Shown here: piece by piece, positions 26,251 through 34,807 of the stretch
Numbering within the stretch: position 1 is the first letter of the stretch
Layout: every line of letters begins with the position of its first letter
From: Hymenobacter caeli
GTDB taxonomy: Bacteria > Bacteroidota > Bacteroidia > Cytophagales > Hymenobacteraceae
Direction of reading: 5' to 3'
NCBI RefSeq assembly: GCF_013294115.1
Contig: NZ_JABSNP010000002.1
Coordinates: 344,353 to 408,352 of the forward strand
DNA: 64,000 nt
The notes under the pieces: generated by a model
What the model was told of the DNA's origin: nothing
The model's database searches: none
Seen by the model: the letters and a program-made list of their open reading frames with translations, nothing else
Program-made: the position numbers and the translations under genes

Positions 26251-26305
26251 GCTAACATTACCAAAAGCTAACAGCCAGCAGCTAATAGCCAGCAGCTCAA
26301 CAACT
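26251..26305. repeat. Single-arm GCTAACAGCCAGCAGC repeat before the acetyltransferase start
   Basis: GCTAACAGCCAGCAGCTAAT (26267-26286) is followed at once by AGCCAGCAGCTC, and the array ends six bases before the ATG at 26306. The unit is the same as in the valS insert and in the lpx and trhO hairpins. A partner arm is not seen. Confidence 0.75.
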
Positions 26306-26938
26306 ATGGAAAACCCCGTTATCATCCTCGGTGCCCAAGCCGTGGGCACGGCCGCCCTCGACGCCTTTCTCTCCAACGACCTGGTGGTGTACTGCCTGCT
26401 CGACGACGACCCGAAGCTGCAAAAAACCGAGCTGCTCGACGTGCCCGTGATGGGCGGCACCGACGACCCCGACCTGCTGAAGCTGCTGGGCAAGAAGTGC
26501 GAAGTGTTCGTGGCCACCGACGACGCGGCCAGCCGCCGCAGCCTCACCCAGATGCTGCGCCAGGAGTACGAAGCCGTGCCCGTGAACGCCATCCACCAGC
26601 GGGCCAGCGTGTCGGCGCACGCCACCCTGGGCCACGGCAACTACGTGGGGCCCAACGCCGTGGTGGCCGCCACCGCCACCGTGGGCAACGGCTGCCTGCT
26701 CCACGCCAACGCCGTGGTGGAGGCCCGCGCCACCGTGGGCGACTACGCCCAGCTGGGCAGCGGGGCCCTGCTCGGGGCCGGGGCCACGGTGGGCGAGCTG
26801 GCCTTCGTGGGGGCCGGGGCCGTGGTGGTGGCCGGCGTCAGCATCGGCGAGAAGGCCCGCATCGGGGCCGGCTCGGTGGTGGTGGCCGACGTGCCCAAGG
26901 GCCAAACTGTGTTCGGCAACCCCGCGGTGAAAGTGTGA
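26306..26938 (+). CDS. NeuD-like hexapeptide-repeat acetyltransferase
   Basis: The 210-aa protein has an N-terminal nucleotide-binding-like half (VIILGAQAVGTAALDAFL; CLLDDDPKLQ). It is followed from ~95 by left-handed beta-helix hexapeptides (VSAHATLGHGNYVGPNAVV, then ATVGNGCLLHANAVV) and the closing VFGNPAVKV. This is the layout of sugar O-acyltransferases of the NeuD/PglD group that acetylate UDP-amino sugars. No nearby sugar-nucleotide genes reveal the substrate. Confidence 0.85.
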   Translation: MENPVIILGAQAVGTAALDAFLSNDLVVYCLLDDDPKLQKTELLDVPVMGGTDDPDLLKLLGKKCEVFVATDDAASRRSLTQMLRQEYEAVPVNAIHQRASVSAHATLGHGNYVGPNAVVAATATVGNGCLLHANAVVEARATVGDYAQLGSGALLGAGATVGELAFVGAGAVVVAGVSIGEKARIGAGSVVVADVPKGQTVFGNPAVKV

Positions 26939-26940
26939 TT

Positions 26941-27042
26941 GCTTAGCTGTTAGCTTGTGGCTGTTAGCCGTTAGCTTCCGTGCAACGAAGCAATGGCCTG
27001 CACCTACCCCAAAGCTAACAGCTAACGGCTAACAGCTAAAAA
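26941..27042. repeat. Hairpin repeat, TTAGCTGTTAGC arms, before trhO
   Basis: The left arm (26943-26976) and right arm (27012-27040) are built of GTTAGCC/GTTAGCT units; AAGCTAACAGCTAACGGCTA in the right arm is complementary to the left. The right arm ends about four bases before the trhO ATG. Confidence 0.88.
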
Positions 27043-27043
27043 T

Positions 27044-27985
27044 ATGTACCAAGTCCTGCTTTATTACTGCTACACGCCCCTCGACGACCCCGAGCAATTC
27101 CGCGACGAACACCACCGGCTGTGCGTGGCGCTGGACCTGCGGGGGCGCATCATTGTGGCCGGCGAAGGGCTGAACGGCACGGTGTCGGGCACGGCGGCCC
27201 AGTGCGCGGCCTACATGGCGGCGGTGAAGGCCGACCCGCGGTTTGCGGCGCTGGAATTCAAAGTGGATGCCGCCGAGCAGCACGCTTTCCAGAAGCTGCA
27301 CGTGCGCGTGAAGCCCGAAATCGTGCACAGCAGCTTGGCCCACCTGCGGCCCCAGGAGCGCACCGGCCAGCACCTGTCGCCCCAGGAGTTCAAGGCCTTA
27401 AAAGATCGCGACGACGTGGTGGTGGTGGACGTGCGCTCGGACTACGAGTACAACCTGGGCCGCTTCCGCAACGCCGTGACCCTGGACCTGGAAAACTTCC
27501 GCGACTTCCCCGCCCGGGTGGAGCAGCTCAAGCAGTTCAAGGACAAGAAAATCCTGACCTACTGCACCGGCGGCGTGAAGTGCGAGAAAGCCAGCGCCTA
27601 CCTGCTGGAGCAGGGCTTCGAGAACGTGTACCAGCTGCACGGCGGCATCATCAAGTACGGTTTGGAGGCCGGGGGTGAGGATTTCGACGGCCAGTGCTAC
27701 GTGTTCGACAACCGCGTGGCCGTGGACGTGAACCGCGTGAACCCGCGCGTGATTTCGCGCTGCTGCGCCTGCCGCGAGCCCTCGGCCCGGCTCATCAACT
27801 GCGCCAACCCGCACTGCAACGCCCACGTGGCCCAGTGCGAAACCTGCGGCCAGGCCCTGCAAGGGGCCTGCTCCGACGCCTGCCTCGCCCACCCCGAAAA
27901 ACGCCCCTACGACGGCACCGGGGCCTACCCCAAAGCCAGTAACCACTACCACCCGGCCCAGGGCCTGGCTTCTTTCAGGTTATGA
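27044..27985 (+). CDS. trhO: tRNA uridine(34) hydroxylase TrhO (rhodanese family)
   Basis: It hydroxylates U34 of certain tRNAs as the first step to (c)mo5U. The 313-aa protein has the UPF0176 N-terminal domain (IIVAGEGLNGTVSG) and a rhodanese domain from VVVVDVRSDYEYNLGRF with active-site loop YCTGGVKCEKAS. The C-terminal extension has paired cysteines (CCACREPS, CANPHCNAHVAQCETCGQAL, CSDAC) that may bind zinc. All features fit the YceA/TrhO group. Confidence 0.92.
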   Translation: MYQVLLYYCYTPLDDPEQFRDEHHRLCVALDLRGRIIVAGEGLNGTVSGTAAQCAAYMAAVKADPRFAALEFKVDAAEQHAFQKLHVRVKPEIVHSSLAHLRPQERTGQHLSPQEFKALKDRDDVVVVDVRSDYEYNLGRFRNAVTLDLENFRDFPARVEQLKQFKDKKILTYCTGGVKCEKASAYLLEQGFENVYQLHGGIIKYGLEAGGEDFDGQCYVFDNRVAVDVNRVNPRVISRCCACREPSARLINCANPHCNAHVAQCETCGQALQGACSDACLAHPEKRPYDGTGAYPKASNHYHPAQGLASFRL

Positions 27986-28155
27986 GCCATGGGCTAGGAG
28001 TTATGGGTTGAAGCTGTTCAGGAAGTCTAAAAAACCCAAAACTGAACGTCATGAACCGCTTCGTTACGGGTTATGAGCGCATGCAACGCTTTTTAGCCAT
28101 GAATTCCCTGACAACTGTCAGCTCAGAACCCATAACTCAAAACCCATAACTTAAA
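27979..28155. repeat. GAGTTATGGGTT hairpin repeat upstream of the nucleoside phosphorylase
   Basis: GGAGTTATGGGTT lies at about 27997-28009; GAACCCATAACTC and AAACCCATAAC lie at 28126-28150. Pairing spans a ~115-base loop that also holds CGGGTTATGAGC. The right arm ends about ten bases before the ATG at 28161. Confidence 0.75.
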
Positions 28156-28160
28156 AGCAC

Positions 28161-29033
28161 ATGCTTCCTTCTTCCGAGCTTATCCTGAACCCCGACGGCA
28201 GCATTTACCACCTGCACCTGCTGCCCGACCACATTTCCGACACCATCCTCACCGTGGGCGACCCCGGCCGGGTGGCGCAGGTGAGCCGGCACTTCGACTC
28301 GATTGAGTTCGAAGGGGCCCACCGCGAATTCGTGACCCACGTGGGGTACTACAAGGGCAAGCGCCTCACGGTGCTCAGCACCGGCATGGGCACCGACAAC
28401 ATCGACATCGTGCTCAACGAGCTGGACGCGCTGGTGAACATCGACTTCGTGGCCCGGGCGGTGCGGCCCGTGGCCGAGCAGCTGCGCCTGCGCATCGTGC
28501 GCCTGGGCACCAGCGGCAGCCTGCAACCCGACGTGCCCGTGGGCGCGGTGCTGGCCACCGAGCACGCCGTGGGCCTCGATTCGCTGATGCACTTCTACCC
28601 GCTGGTCGAAACCGGCCTCGAAACCCAGGTGGGCACCGCGCTCCAAGCGACGCTGGGCCTGCCGTTCACGCCCTACGTGGTGCGCGGCGACGACCTGCTC
28701 CGCGAGCAGCTCGGGGCCGGGGCCTTGATGGGCAACACCCTCACGTGCCCGGGCTTCTACGGGCCCCAGGGCCGCCGCCTGCGCCTCGACGTGACGCCCG
28801 CCGACTACCTCGACCGCCTGCGCAGCTTCCGCCACCAGAGCGCCGAGGGCGGGTTTCGCCTCGATAACTTTGAGATGGAAACCGCCGGCTACTACGCCCT
28901 GGGCCGCCTGCTGGGCCACCAGGTGCTCAGCCTGAACGCCGTGGTCGCCAACCGCGCCACCGGCGAGTTTGCCGCCGACGCCGGGGCCGTGGTCGATGCC
29001 ATGATTGAGCGCACCCTTCAGCGGTTGGCGTAA
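28161..29033 (+). CDS. Nucleoside phosphorylase (uridine phosphorylase-like)
   Basis: The 290-aa enzyme splits nucleosides with phosphate in salvage. Motifs are LTVGDPGRVAQVS (phosphate loop with the key Arg), TVLSTGMGTDNIDIVLNEL, RLGTSGSLQPDVPVG and the purine/uridine site FEMETAGYYALGRLLGH with the ribose-binding Met-Glu. The sequence fits the Bacteroidota uridine-phosphorylase-like group; base specificity is not certain. Confidence 0.9.
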   Translation: MLPSSELILNPDGSIYHLHLLPDHISDTILTVGDPGRVAQVSRHFDSIEFEGAHREFVTHVGYYKGKRLTVLSTGMGTDNIDIVLNELDALVNIDFVARAVRPVAEQLRLRIVRLGTSGSLQPDVPVGAVLATEHAVGLDSLMHFYPLVETGLETQVGTALQATLGLPFTPYVVRGDDLLREQLGAGALMGNTLTCPGFYGPQGRRLRLDVTPADYLDRLRSFRHQSAEGGFRLDNFEMETAGYYALGRLLGHQVLSLNAVVANRATGEFAADAGAVVDAMIERTLQRLA

Positions 29034-29039
29034 GGCTTT

Positions 29040-29097
29040 TGTCGGTTTGCTGGAAACAATTCCGACAACTGATAGCAAGCAGCCGACAACTAAAGCT
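29040..29097. repeat. Short CCGACAACT repeat remnant
   Basis: CCGACAACTGATAGCAAG and CCGACAACTAAAGC are direct repeats 26 bases apart at about 29062-29096, in the spacer between convergent genes. Confidence 0.4.
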
Positions 29098-29397
29098 TTA
29101 GCTGAATTCCAGCCGCAGCACGGCCCGTAGGGGCAGGGCCGCGCCCTTTTGCAGCACCAGCACGTCGTCGTCCACGGCCCACACGCAGGCTTGCAGGCGG
29201 TGCTGGGCCCCGTCGGCGGTGAGGAAGTACAGGGCGAGCTTGCCCCGGTAGGTGCTGCCGAGCACGGCGGCGTGGGCGGCTTCGATGGCCCGGCAGTAGC
29301 GCTCGGCGGGGGTGGCCAGCACGTCGTCGTCGGGGAAGTGCATGCGGGCGAGCAGTTCGGGGGCCACGGCGGGGAACAGGGCGGGAGCGTGGGTCAT
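29098..29397 (-). CDS. Hypothetical protein, 99 aa
   Basis: Not recognised. The protein is soluble and mixed alpha/beta, with an N-terminal LFPAVAPELLARMHFPDDDVL and a helix RYCRAIEAAHAAV. Strands KLALYFLTADG and ACVWAVDDDVLVLQKG follow. GC content and codon use match the host, and ATG at 29395-29397 gives a plausible start, so it is likely real. It lies between the convergent phosphorylase gene and the acyl-CoA reductase gene. Confidence 0.6.
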   Translation of the reverse strand: MTHAPALFPAVAPELLARMHFPDDDVLATPAERYCRAIEAAHAAVLGSTYRGKLALYFLTADGAQHRLQACVWAVDDDVLVLQKGAALPLRAVLRLEFS

Positions 29398-29469
29398 GGT
29401 AACGTAGAAATAAGGCAGGACGAGTAGGGGAATCGGTAGCGTAAATAACCTAGACCGTAGTACAGGCCA

Positions 29470-30486
29470 TCAAAGCAATTCCGCCGCCAGAAACGCCATC
29501 GTGTCCACCCCGTCGGCGTAATCGGCCACGCCCGGCTGCTGGGCCTGGCCGAAGGGTACGCTGCCGGCCCAGCGCCCGCCGGCCGCCACCACGCACTGGA
29601 TGCGGGGGGCCACGTCGGTGAGTTGGTCCACGAGGTCGATTTCCTGCGCGTACGCGCCGTAGTGCAACACCGAGATGGGCGAAACCAGCGCCGGTTGGGG
29701 CGTAAGCAGCAGAAAACCAGTGTCGAGGTGCGGCACGGCGTTAACTAATAATATACTTTTATTGTAATCATAGTTATTTTGATACTTGTGGTGGTTCAGT
29801 ACACCCTGACACACTTGCAGGGCGTCGAGTAAGGGGATAAAGTCGTAGTTTTCAGGTACGTAAAGCTTGCTTACGTTGCGGCAGCCCAGGCCGTAGTACT
29901 GGAAGATGTCGGGGCCCAAATACGCCAGCTCGGCCTCGGTTTCCTGGCCCGTGAGCACGGCCACGCCCGTGCGGTTGCGCCGGATGAGGTGCGGTTTTTT
30001 GCCAAAATAAAATTCAAAATACCGCGCGGTATTGTCCGATCCGGTGGCAATAAAGGCGTCGGCCGCGTTCAGGCGGGGCACGATTTGGACGAATTTGGTA
30101 AAACGTGTCTCAATTTGGGAAAGCTCGCCGAGCACCCATTCCATCAGCACCGTGTCGGAAGCGCTGAGTTTGGCCAGCAGCACATGGCCGCTCAGCAGCA
30201 CGCACAGCGCGTCGTGGAAGCCCACCAGCGGGATGTTGCCGGCCATCACCACGCCCACCCGGCGCGCGGCGGTGGGCTCGGGCGGGTAGCGGGCAGCCCA
30301 GCGGGCGAGGGCCTCGGGGGCCAGCAGGTGGGCCACGCCGGCCACGGCGGCGGCCACGCTGGGCCGGTCGAACCAGGCGTTTTGGTTGCGGGCGCGGGCG
30401 GCCAGGGCGGTTAGCTCGTCGGCGGGAAAGGTGGCCAGGCGCTGGCCCAGGGCCACGAAAGCGGCCAGGCGTTCGGAATGATTCAT
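29470..30486 (-). CDS. Acyl-CoA reductase (LuxC family)
   Basis: The 338-aa protein belongs to the Bacteroidota branch of LuxC/aldehyde-dehydrogenase-like acyl-CoA reductases. [27 protein letters not shown] and [16 protein letters not shown] bind NADP, and [15 protein letters not shown] holds the putative nucleophilic cysteine. Start is ATG at 30484-30486. It is divergent from a dicluster ferredoxin, a pairing I recall as common in this phylum. About 29736-29880 ([15 protein letters not shown]) uses unusually AT-rich codons. Confidence 0.85.
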   Translation of the reverse strand: MNHSERLAAFVALGQRLATFPADELTALAARARNQNAWFDRPSVAAAVAGVAHLLAPEALARWAARYPPEPTAARRVGVVMAGNIPLVGFHDALCVLLSGHVLLAKLSASDTVLMEWVLGELSQIETRFTKFVQIVPRLNAADAFIATGSDNTARYFEFYFGKKPHLIRRNRTGVAVLTGQETEAELAYLGPDIFQYYGLGCRNVSKLYVPENYDFIPLLDALQVCQGVLNHHKYQNNYDYNKSILLVNAVPHLDTGFLLLTPQPALVSPISVLHYGAYAQEIDLVDQLTDVAPRIQCVVAAGGRWAGSVPFGQAQQPGVADYADGVDTMAFLAAELL

Positions 30487-30655
30487 GCGAAAAAGGAAGG
30501 GCAAAGCGGGGACAAAAGTCGGCATATTGTGCAGAAACGGCCCCGGGTGCGTAATTTTACGGCTCCGAACCAACGGCTGGCCCGTTGGTTCTTACGTAAA
30601 TAGGGCCAACGGTTACCGTTTGGCTTCTTCCACCTCCTGCCCCCCGCGACGCCCC

Positions 30656-31009
30656 ATGGCCATCATGATAACCGACGAGTGCATCAATTGCGGTGCCTGC
30701 GAACCGGAATGCCCCAACAACGCCATTTACGAAGGCGGCGCGCAGTGGCGCTGGGCCGACGGCACCACCCTGAAGGAGGTGCAAACCGCCGACGGCACCA
30801 CCGTGGCCGGCACCGCCCCCCAAACCCCGGTGTCGGACGAATATTACTACATCGTGTCGGATAAGTGCACCGAGTGCGTGGGCTTCCACGAAGAGCCCCA
30901 GTGCGCCGCCGTGTGCCCCGTCGACTGCTGCGTGGACGACCCCGACCTGCGCGAAACCCGCGAGCGGCTGCTCGAGAAGAAAACCTGGCTGCACCTGGTG
31001 GCCGCTTAG
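30656..31009 (+). CDS. 4Fe-4S dicluster ferredoxin
   Basis: This small 117-aa electron carrier has two cluster motifs. The first is [17 protein letters not shown] (C-x2-C-x2-C-x3-CP). The second begins [20 protein letters not shown] with the longer spacing of the YfhL/FdxA-like type. The start MAIMITDE (ATG 30656) is the usual family start. It is divergent from acyl-CoA reductase and may supply or accept its electrons, which is inference from position. Confidence 0.93.
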   Translation: MAIMITDECINCGACEPECPNNAIYEGGAQWRWADGTTLKEVQTADGTTVAGTAPQTPVSDEYYYIVSDKCTECVGFHEEPQCAAVCPVDCCVDDPDLRETRERLLEKKTWLHLVAA

Positions 31010-31033
31010 GCGGCCGCTGCCGCCGGCGAACCG

Positions 31034-31063
31034 GGCCGCTTCCAGCAGGGAGCGGCCTTTTTT
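31034..31063 (+). terminator. Rho-independent terminator after the ferredoxin gene
   Basis: GGCCGCT (31034-31040) pairs with AGCGGCC (31051-31057), followed by six T residues. Confidence 0.85.
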
Positions 31064-31175
31064 GTGCGGCCGGCACCTCCCGGCCGGGCCTGGCTTGGCC
31101 CCGGGGCCGCTGAGGCAGTTTGCGCGAAAAAGCGCAACTGGTGGCCCACGAAGGCTGTCCAGGGGCCCCAAAACG

Positions 31176-31183
31176 TACCTTTG
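31176..31183 (+). promoter_or_regulatory. -7 promoter box TACCTTTG of valS
   Basis: This TAnnTTTG match lies 21 bases before the valS ATG at 31205 and supports that start over the longer open frame. Confidence 0.55.
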
Positions 31184-31204
31184 CCGAAATACTTACCTCC
31201 CAAC

Positions 31205-33892
31205 ATGTCCCTCGCCACTACTTACTCGCCCGCCGACGTTGAAGCCAAATGGTACCAATGCTGGCAGGAGCAGGGCTTTTTTAAAGCCAGCCCGAACCCT
31301 AAAAAGACGCCCTACACCGTGGTCATCCCGCCGCCCAACGTGACGGGGGTGCTGCACATGGGCCACATGCTGAACAACACCATCCAGGACGTGCTGGTGC
31401 GCCGCGCCCGGATGCGGGGCCAGGAGGCCTGCTGGGTGCCCGGCACCGACCACGCCAGCATCGCCACCGAGGCCAAGGTGGTGGCCCAGCTCAAGGAGCA
31501 GGGCATTGAGAAGAAGGACCTCACCCGCGAGCAGTTCCTGGCGCACGCCTTCGCTTGGAAGGACAAGTACGGCGGCATCATCCTCGAGCAGCTCAAGCAG
31601 CTCGGGGCCTCCTGCGACTGGGACCGGACCCGCTTCACGATGGAGCCGGCCCTGACCGACGCCGTGCTGCGCGTGTTCGTGGACTTGTACCGCAAGGGCC
31701 TGATTTACCGCGGCGTGCGCATGGTGAACTGGGACCCGCTGGGCGGCACCGCCATTTCGGACGAGGAGGTGATTCCGAAGGACGTGACGGCCAAGATGTA
31801 CTACTTAAAGTACGAAATCGTAGCTGATAGCTCACAGCCGTTAGCTGTTAGCTTTGAACAAGAAGCTAACAGCCAGCAGCCAGCAGCTAAAAGCTACATC
31901 GTGGTGGCCACCTCGCGCCCCGAAACCATCATGGCCGACGTGGCCGTGGCCGTGAACCCCGCCGACGAGCGGTTCCACGACCTGGCCGGGCAGCGGGTGC
32001 GCATCCCGCTGCTGGGCCGCGACGTGCCCGTCATCCAGGACGAGTACGTGCTGACGGATTTCGGCACCGGGGCCCTGAAGGTGACGCCGGCCCACGACCT
32101 GAACGACTACAACCTGGGCCAGAAGCACAACCTGCCCATCATCGACATTCTGAACGACAACGGCACGCTGAATGAACGGGCCGAGCTGTACGTGGGACAG
32201 GACCGGTTCGCGGCCCGCCGCAACATCGTGAAGGATTTGGACGCCGCCGGCCTGCTCGTGAAAACGGAGGAATACGCCAGCATCGTGCAAACTTCGGAGC
32301 GCACCAAGGCCGTGATTGAGCCCAAGCTGAGCATGCAGTGGTTCATGAAAATGGAGCACCTGGCCAAGCCGGCCCTCGAAGTGGTGGAGAACGACACCAT
32401 CCGCCTGCACCCCGCCAAATTCAAGAATACCTACCGGGCGTGGATGGAAAACGTGCGCGATTGGTGCATCTCGCGGCAGCTCTGGTGGGGCCAGCAAATC
32501 CCGGCTTATTACCTGCCCGACGGCTCGTTCGTGGTGGCGTTATCGGCCGTGGAAGCACTTGAACTAGCGCGTGAGCAGAGCGGAAATGCCGCGTTGGAAA
32601 TGAGTGACTTGCGCCAGGACGAAGATGTGCTCGATACCTGGTTTTCTTCGTGGCTGTGGCCCATCTCGGTGTTCGACGGCTTTGCCGACCCGGACAACGC
32701 CGACGTCAACTATTTCTACCCGACCAACGACCTGGTGACGGGCCCCGACATCCTGTTTTTCTGGGTGGCGCGGATGATCATGGCCGGGCTGGAATTCCGC
32801 CAGGAGGTGCCGTTCCGCAACGTGTACCTCACCGGCATCGTGCGCGACACCCAGGGCCGCAAGATGAGCAAGCAGCTCGGCAACTCGCCCGACCCGCTCG
32901 ACCTCATCGCGCAGTTCGGGGCCGACGCCGTGCGCACCGGCATGCTGTTTTCGGCCCCCGCCGGCAACGACCTGCTTTACGACGAGAAGCTGGTGGCGCA
33001 GGGCCGCAACTTCGCCAACAAGCTCTGGAACGCCTTCCGCCTGGTGAAAGGCTGGGAGGTGGACGCGGCCCTGCCCTTTGCGCACGACAAGCCGGTGGCC
33101 TGGTTCGGGGCCCGGCTGGCGGCGGTGGTGGCCGACATCGACGACCACTTCGAGAAGTTCCGCATCTCCGACGCGCTGCTGGCGGTGTATAAGCTGGTGT
33201 GGGACGACTTCTGCGCCCAGTACCTGGAGATGGTGAAGCCCGCCTACCAGCAGCCCATCGACCCCGAAACCCTGCGCCACACCACGGCCTACTTCGAGGC
33301 GCTGCTCAAGCTGCTGCACCCGTTCATGCCCTTCATCACGGAGGAGCTGTGGCACGAGCTGGCCGCCCGGGGCCCCCGCGACTACGTGACCGTGGCGCAC
33401 TGGCCCAAGCCCGCGCCCCCGGCCGACAGCGCCGCCCTGCTCGCCGGCATGGACAAGGCCCTGGCCGTGGTGGCCGGCATCCGCGCGGTGCGCAACCAGA
33501 AAAACCTGGGCCCCAACAAGCCCCTGGCCCTGGTCATCAAAACCGACGAGCCCGCGCTGTTCACCGCCTACGAGGGCGTGCTGCGCAAGCTGGGCAACCT
33601 GGAGGCGCTGGACTTTGCCGGCGCTGGGCCGGCCGGGGCGGTGAGCTTCGTGCAGGGCAGCAGCGAGTTTTTCGTTCCGCTCGAAGGCCCGGTTGATACG
33701 GCCGCCGAGCGGGCCCGCCTCGAAAAAGAGCTGGCCTACGCCCAGGGCTTCCGCGAGTCGGTGCAGAAAAAGCTGGGCAACGAGAAGTTCGCGGCCAACG
33801 CCAAGCCCGACGTGCTGGAGCGCGAGCGGCAAAAGCTGGCCGACGCCGAGGCAAAAATTGTGGCGCTGGAACAGGCCCTGAAGGGAATGTAA
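31205..33892 (+). CDS. valS: Valine-tRNA ligase
   Basis: It charges tRNA-Val. The 895-aa class I synthetase has the HIGH-type motif [14 protein letters not shown] near residues 45-55, an editing domain beginning [13 protein letters not shown], and the KMSKS loop [14 protein letters not shown] (~553). The anticodon domain and a C-terminal coiled-coil arm ([12 protein letters not shown]...[15 protein letters not shown]) follow. Residues ~206-231, between LKYE and the editing domain, form an extra Ser/Gln/Ala-rich stretch. Its DNA (31820-31898) is a copy of the GTTAGC hairpin repeat found between genes, inserted without breaking the frame. All catalytic motifs remain. Confidence 0.95.
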   Translation: MSLATTYSPADVEAKWYQCWQEQGFFKASPNPKKTPYTVVIPPPNVTGVLHMGHMLNNTIQDVLVRRARMRGQEACWVPGTDHASIATEAKVVAQLKEQGIEKKDLTREQFLAHAFAWKDKYGGIILEQLKQLGASCDWDRTRFTMEPALTDAVLRVFVDLYRKGLIYRGVRMVNWDPLGGTAISDEEVIPKDVTAKMYYLKYEIVADSSQPLAVSFEQEANSQQPAAKSYIVVATSRPETIMADVAVAVNPADERFHDLAGQRVRIPLLGRDVPVIQDEYVLTDFGTGALKVTPAHDLNDYNLGQKHNLPIIDILNDNGTLNERAELYVGQDRFAARRNIVKDLDAAGLLVKTEEYASIVQTSERTKAVIEPKLSMQWFMKMEHLAKPALEVVENDTIRLHPAKFKNTYRAWMENVRDWCISRQLWWGQQIPAYYLPDGSFVVALSAVEALELAREQSGNAALEMSDLRQDEDVLDTWFSSWLWPISVFDGFADPDNADVNYFYPTNDLVTGPDILFFWVARMIMAGLEFRQEVPFRNVYLTGIVRDTQGRKMSKQLGNSPDPLDLIAQFGADAVRTGMLFSAPAGNDLLYDEKLVAQGRNFANKLWNAFRLVKGWEVDAALPFAHDKPVAWFGARLAAVVADIDDHFEKFRISDALLAVYKLVWDDFCAQYLEMVKPAYQQPIDPETLRHTTAYFEALLKLLHPFMPFITEELWHELAARGPRDYVTVAHWPKPAPPADSAALLAGMDKALAVVAGIRAVRNQKNLGPNKPLALVIKTDEPALFTAYEGVLRKLGNLEALDFAGAGPAGAVSFVQGSSEFFVPLEGPVDTAAERARLEKELAYAQGFRESVQKKLGNEKFAANAKPDVLERERQKLADAEAKIVALEQALKGM
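31820..31898 (+). repeat. GTTAGC-type palindromic repeat inserted in frame in valS
   Basis: The left arm (31820-31855) contains CCGTTAGCTGTTAGCTT. The right arm (31863-31898) contains AAGCTAACAGCCAGCAGCC followed by AGCAGCTAAAAGCTAC. The two are imperfectly complementary, and TTAGCTGTTAGCTT is identical to a stretch of the intergenic hairpin before trhO. It encodes 26 residues at the entry to the editing domain. Confidence 0.85.
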
Positions 33893-33910
33893 AGCTTCAT
33901 TAATCCGCAT

Positions 33911-33945
33911 AAAAAGCCGCTTCCTGGGCAAAGAAGCGGCTTTTT
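33911..33945 (+). terminator. Rho-independent terminator after valS
   Basis: AAAAAGCCGCTTC (33911-33923) pairs perfectly with 33933-33945 across a 9-base loop and ends in TTTTT. Confidence 0.92.
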
Positions 33946-34126
33946 GCTGTCCACTAAAAACGGGTAACTACCGCAGGCGCGACATTTGTCGTTGTCCTCA
34001 CGACAGTTGCCATCAATTCAGTCCGTACATATCATGGCCCCGTACCCCTTCGGCGAGCTGCTGGGCGGCCCCGCTGTGGCGGGCGAGCCGTTGCAACGAC
34101 CTGCAGCTGGTGGACCTGATGCAGCA

Positions 34127-34195
34127 CGGGCAACGGCGGCCGCGAGTGCCGGGCTAGGTGGTCGAGGACCCGGCACTCGCGGCCGCCGTTGCCCG
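34127..34195. repeat. 27-bp perfect GC-rich inverted repeat at the broken end of a RES gene
   Basis: The arms at 34127-34153 and 34169-34195 are exactly complementary, around a 15-base loop. The right arm belongs to the RES reading frame; the left arm is its inverted copy. Confidence 0.9.
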
Positions 34196-34500
34196 CCGTG
34201 CTGGCCGCCGCCGTCGACGTGTACCTGCTCACGCTGGAAGTGCCCGATGCCGCAAGCCGCGCGGAGGCAACCGCCGCCGACCTGCCCGCCGACTGGCAAG
34301 GGCCGGCGCAGCCCCATCCCACCGCCCTGCTCGGTGATGCCTGGCTGGCTGCCGGGGCCACGCCGGCCCTGCGGGTGCCGTCGTTGCTGGTGCCCGACGA
34401 GCACAACTTGCTCCTCCGCCCCGCGCACGCCGAATTTGCCCAAGTGCGGGTGGCGTACGCCCGGCCGTTTCGCTTCGACGAGCGGCTGCGCAAGGCTTAA
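34169..34500 (+). pseudogene. C-terminal remnant of a RES-domain NAD+-phosphorylase toxin
   Basis: The frame reads VYLLTLEVPD, LPADWQGPAQPHPTALLGDA, LAAGATPALRVPSLLVPDEH, NLLLRPAHAEFAQVRV and RPFRFDERL. This is the C-terminal ~100 residues of RES toxins, which deplete NAD+. The N-terminal half, with the conserved Arg/Tyr region, is missing. A 27-bp inverted duplication and a short unrecognised stretch (34034-34126) replace it. No DUF2384/Xre-type antitoxin lies upstream, so the pair has decayed. Translation from TTG at 34189 is possible but should not give an active toxin. Confidence 0.72.
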
Positions 34501-34513
34501 ACGAGCCGGGGCC

Positions 34514-34726
34514 CTACTTCGGCTCCGGCATGGGGGCGGGGCCCGTACCGGCCTTTTTCTGTTCCTGGGCCAACTGGTTTTGCAGTTGAAACGTGACCTG
34601 CTCGCAGTCGGCGAACCGTTTGTTGGCCACCTCGAGCGCCGTTTCGGCCGCCGATAGCTGCTGGTACAAAAAGCCGATGAGGCCCAGCGCCAGCACGAGG
34701 GAGGCGATGATGAGGATGTTTTTCAT
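34514..34726 (-). CDS. Small single-pass membrane protein with coiled coil
   Basis: The 70-aa protein has one membrane helix (ILIIASLVLALGLIGFLYQQL, residues ~4-23 region) followed by a heptad-like coiled coil (LSAAETALEVANKRF, then FQLQNQLAQEQKK) and a Pro-rich tail. Start is ATG at 34724-34726. Function is unknown. It lies just downstream of the E2 gene on the same strand, with about 80 bases between. Confidence 0.6.
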   Translation of the reverse strand: MKNILIIASLVLALGLIGFLYQQLSAAETALEVANKRFADCEQVTFQLQNQLAQEQKKAGTGPAPMPEPK

Positions 34727-34807
34727 GGGTACGTAACGGGTCGTCTCCCGATTTGACATTCCGCGCCCTGCGCGGACCGACAAACCGGAGGGCGGACTCA
34801 AAAAACG

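Noticed and set aside
26941..27042. Possible CRISPR array from repeated GTTAGC units
   Set aside because: Units are only 7-8 bases, contiguous and mirrored in a hairpin; there are no unique spacers and no cas genes.
33986..34657. 223-codon plus-strand frame through the RES remnant
   Set aside because: It is in a different frame from the recognisable RES segment and reads through the hairpin as Pro/Cys/Arg-rich noise.
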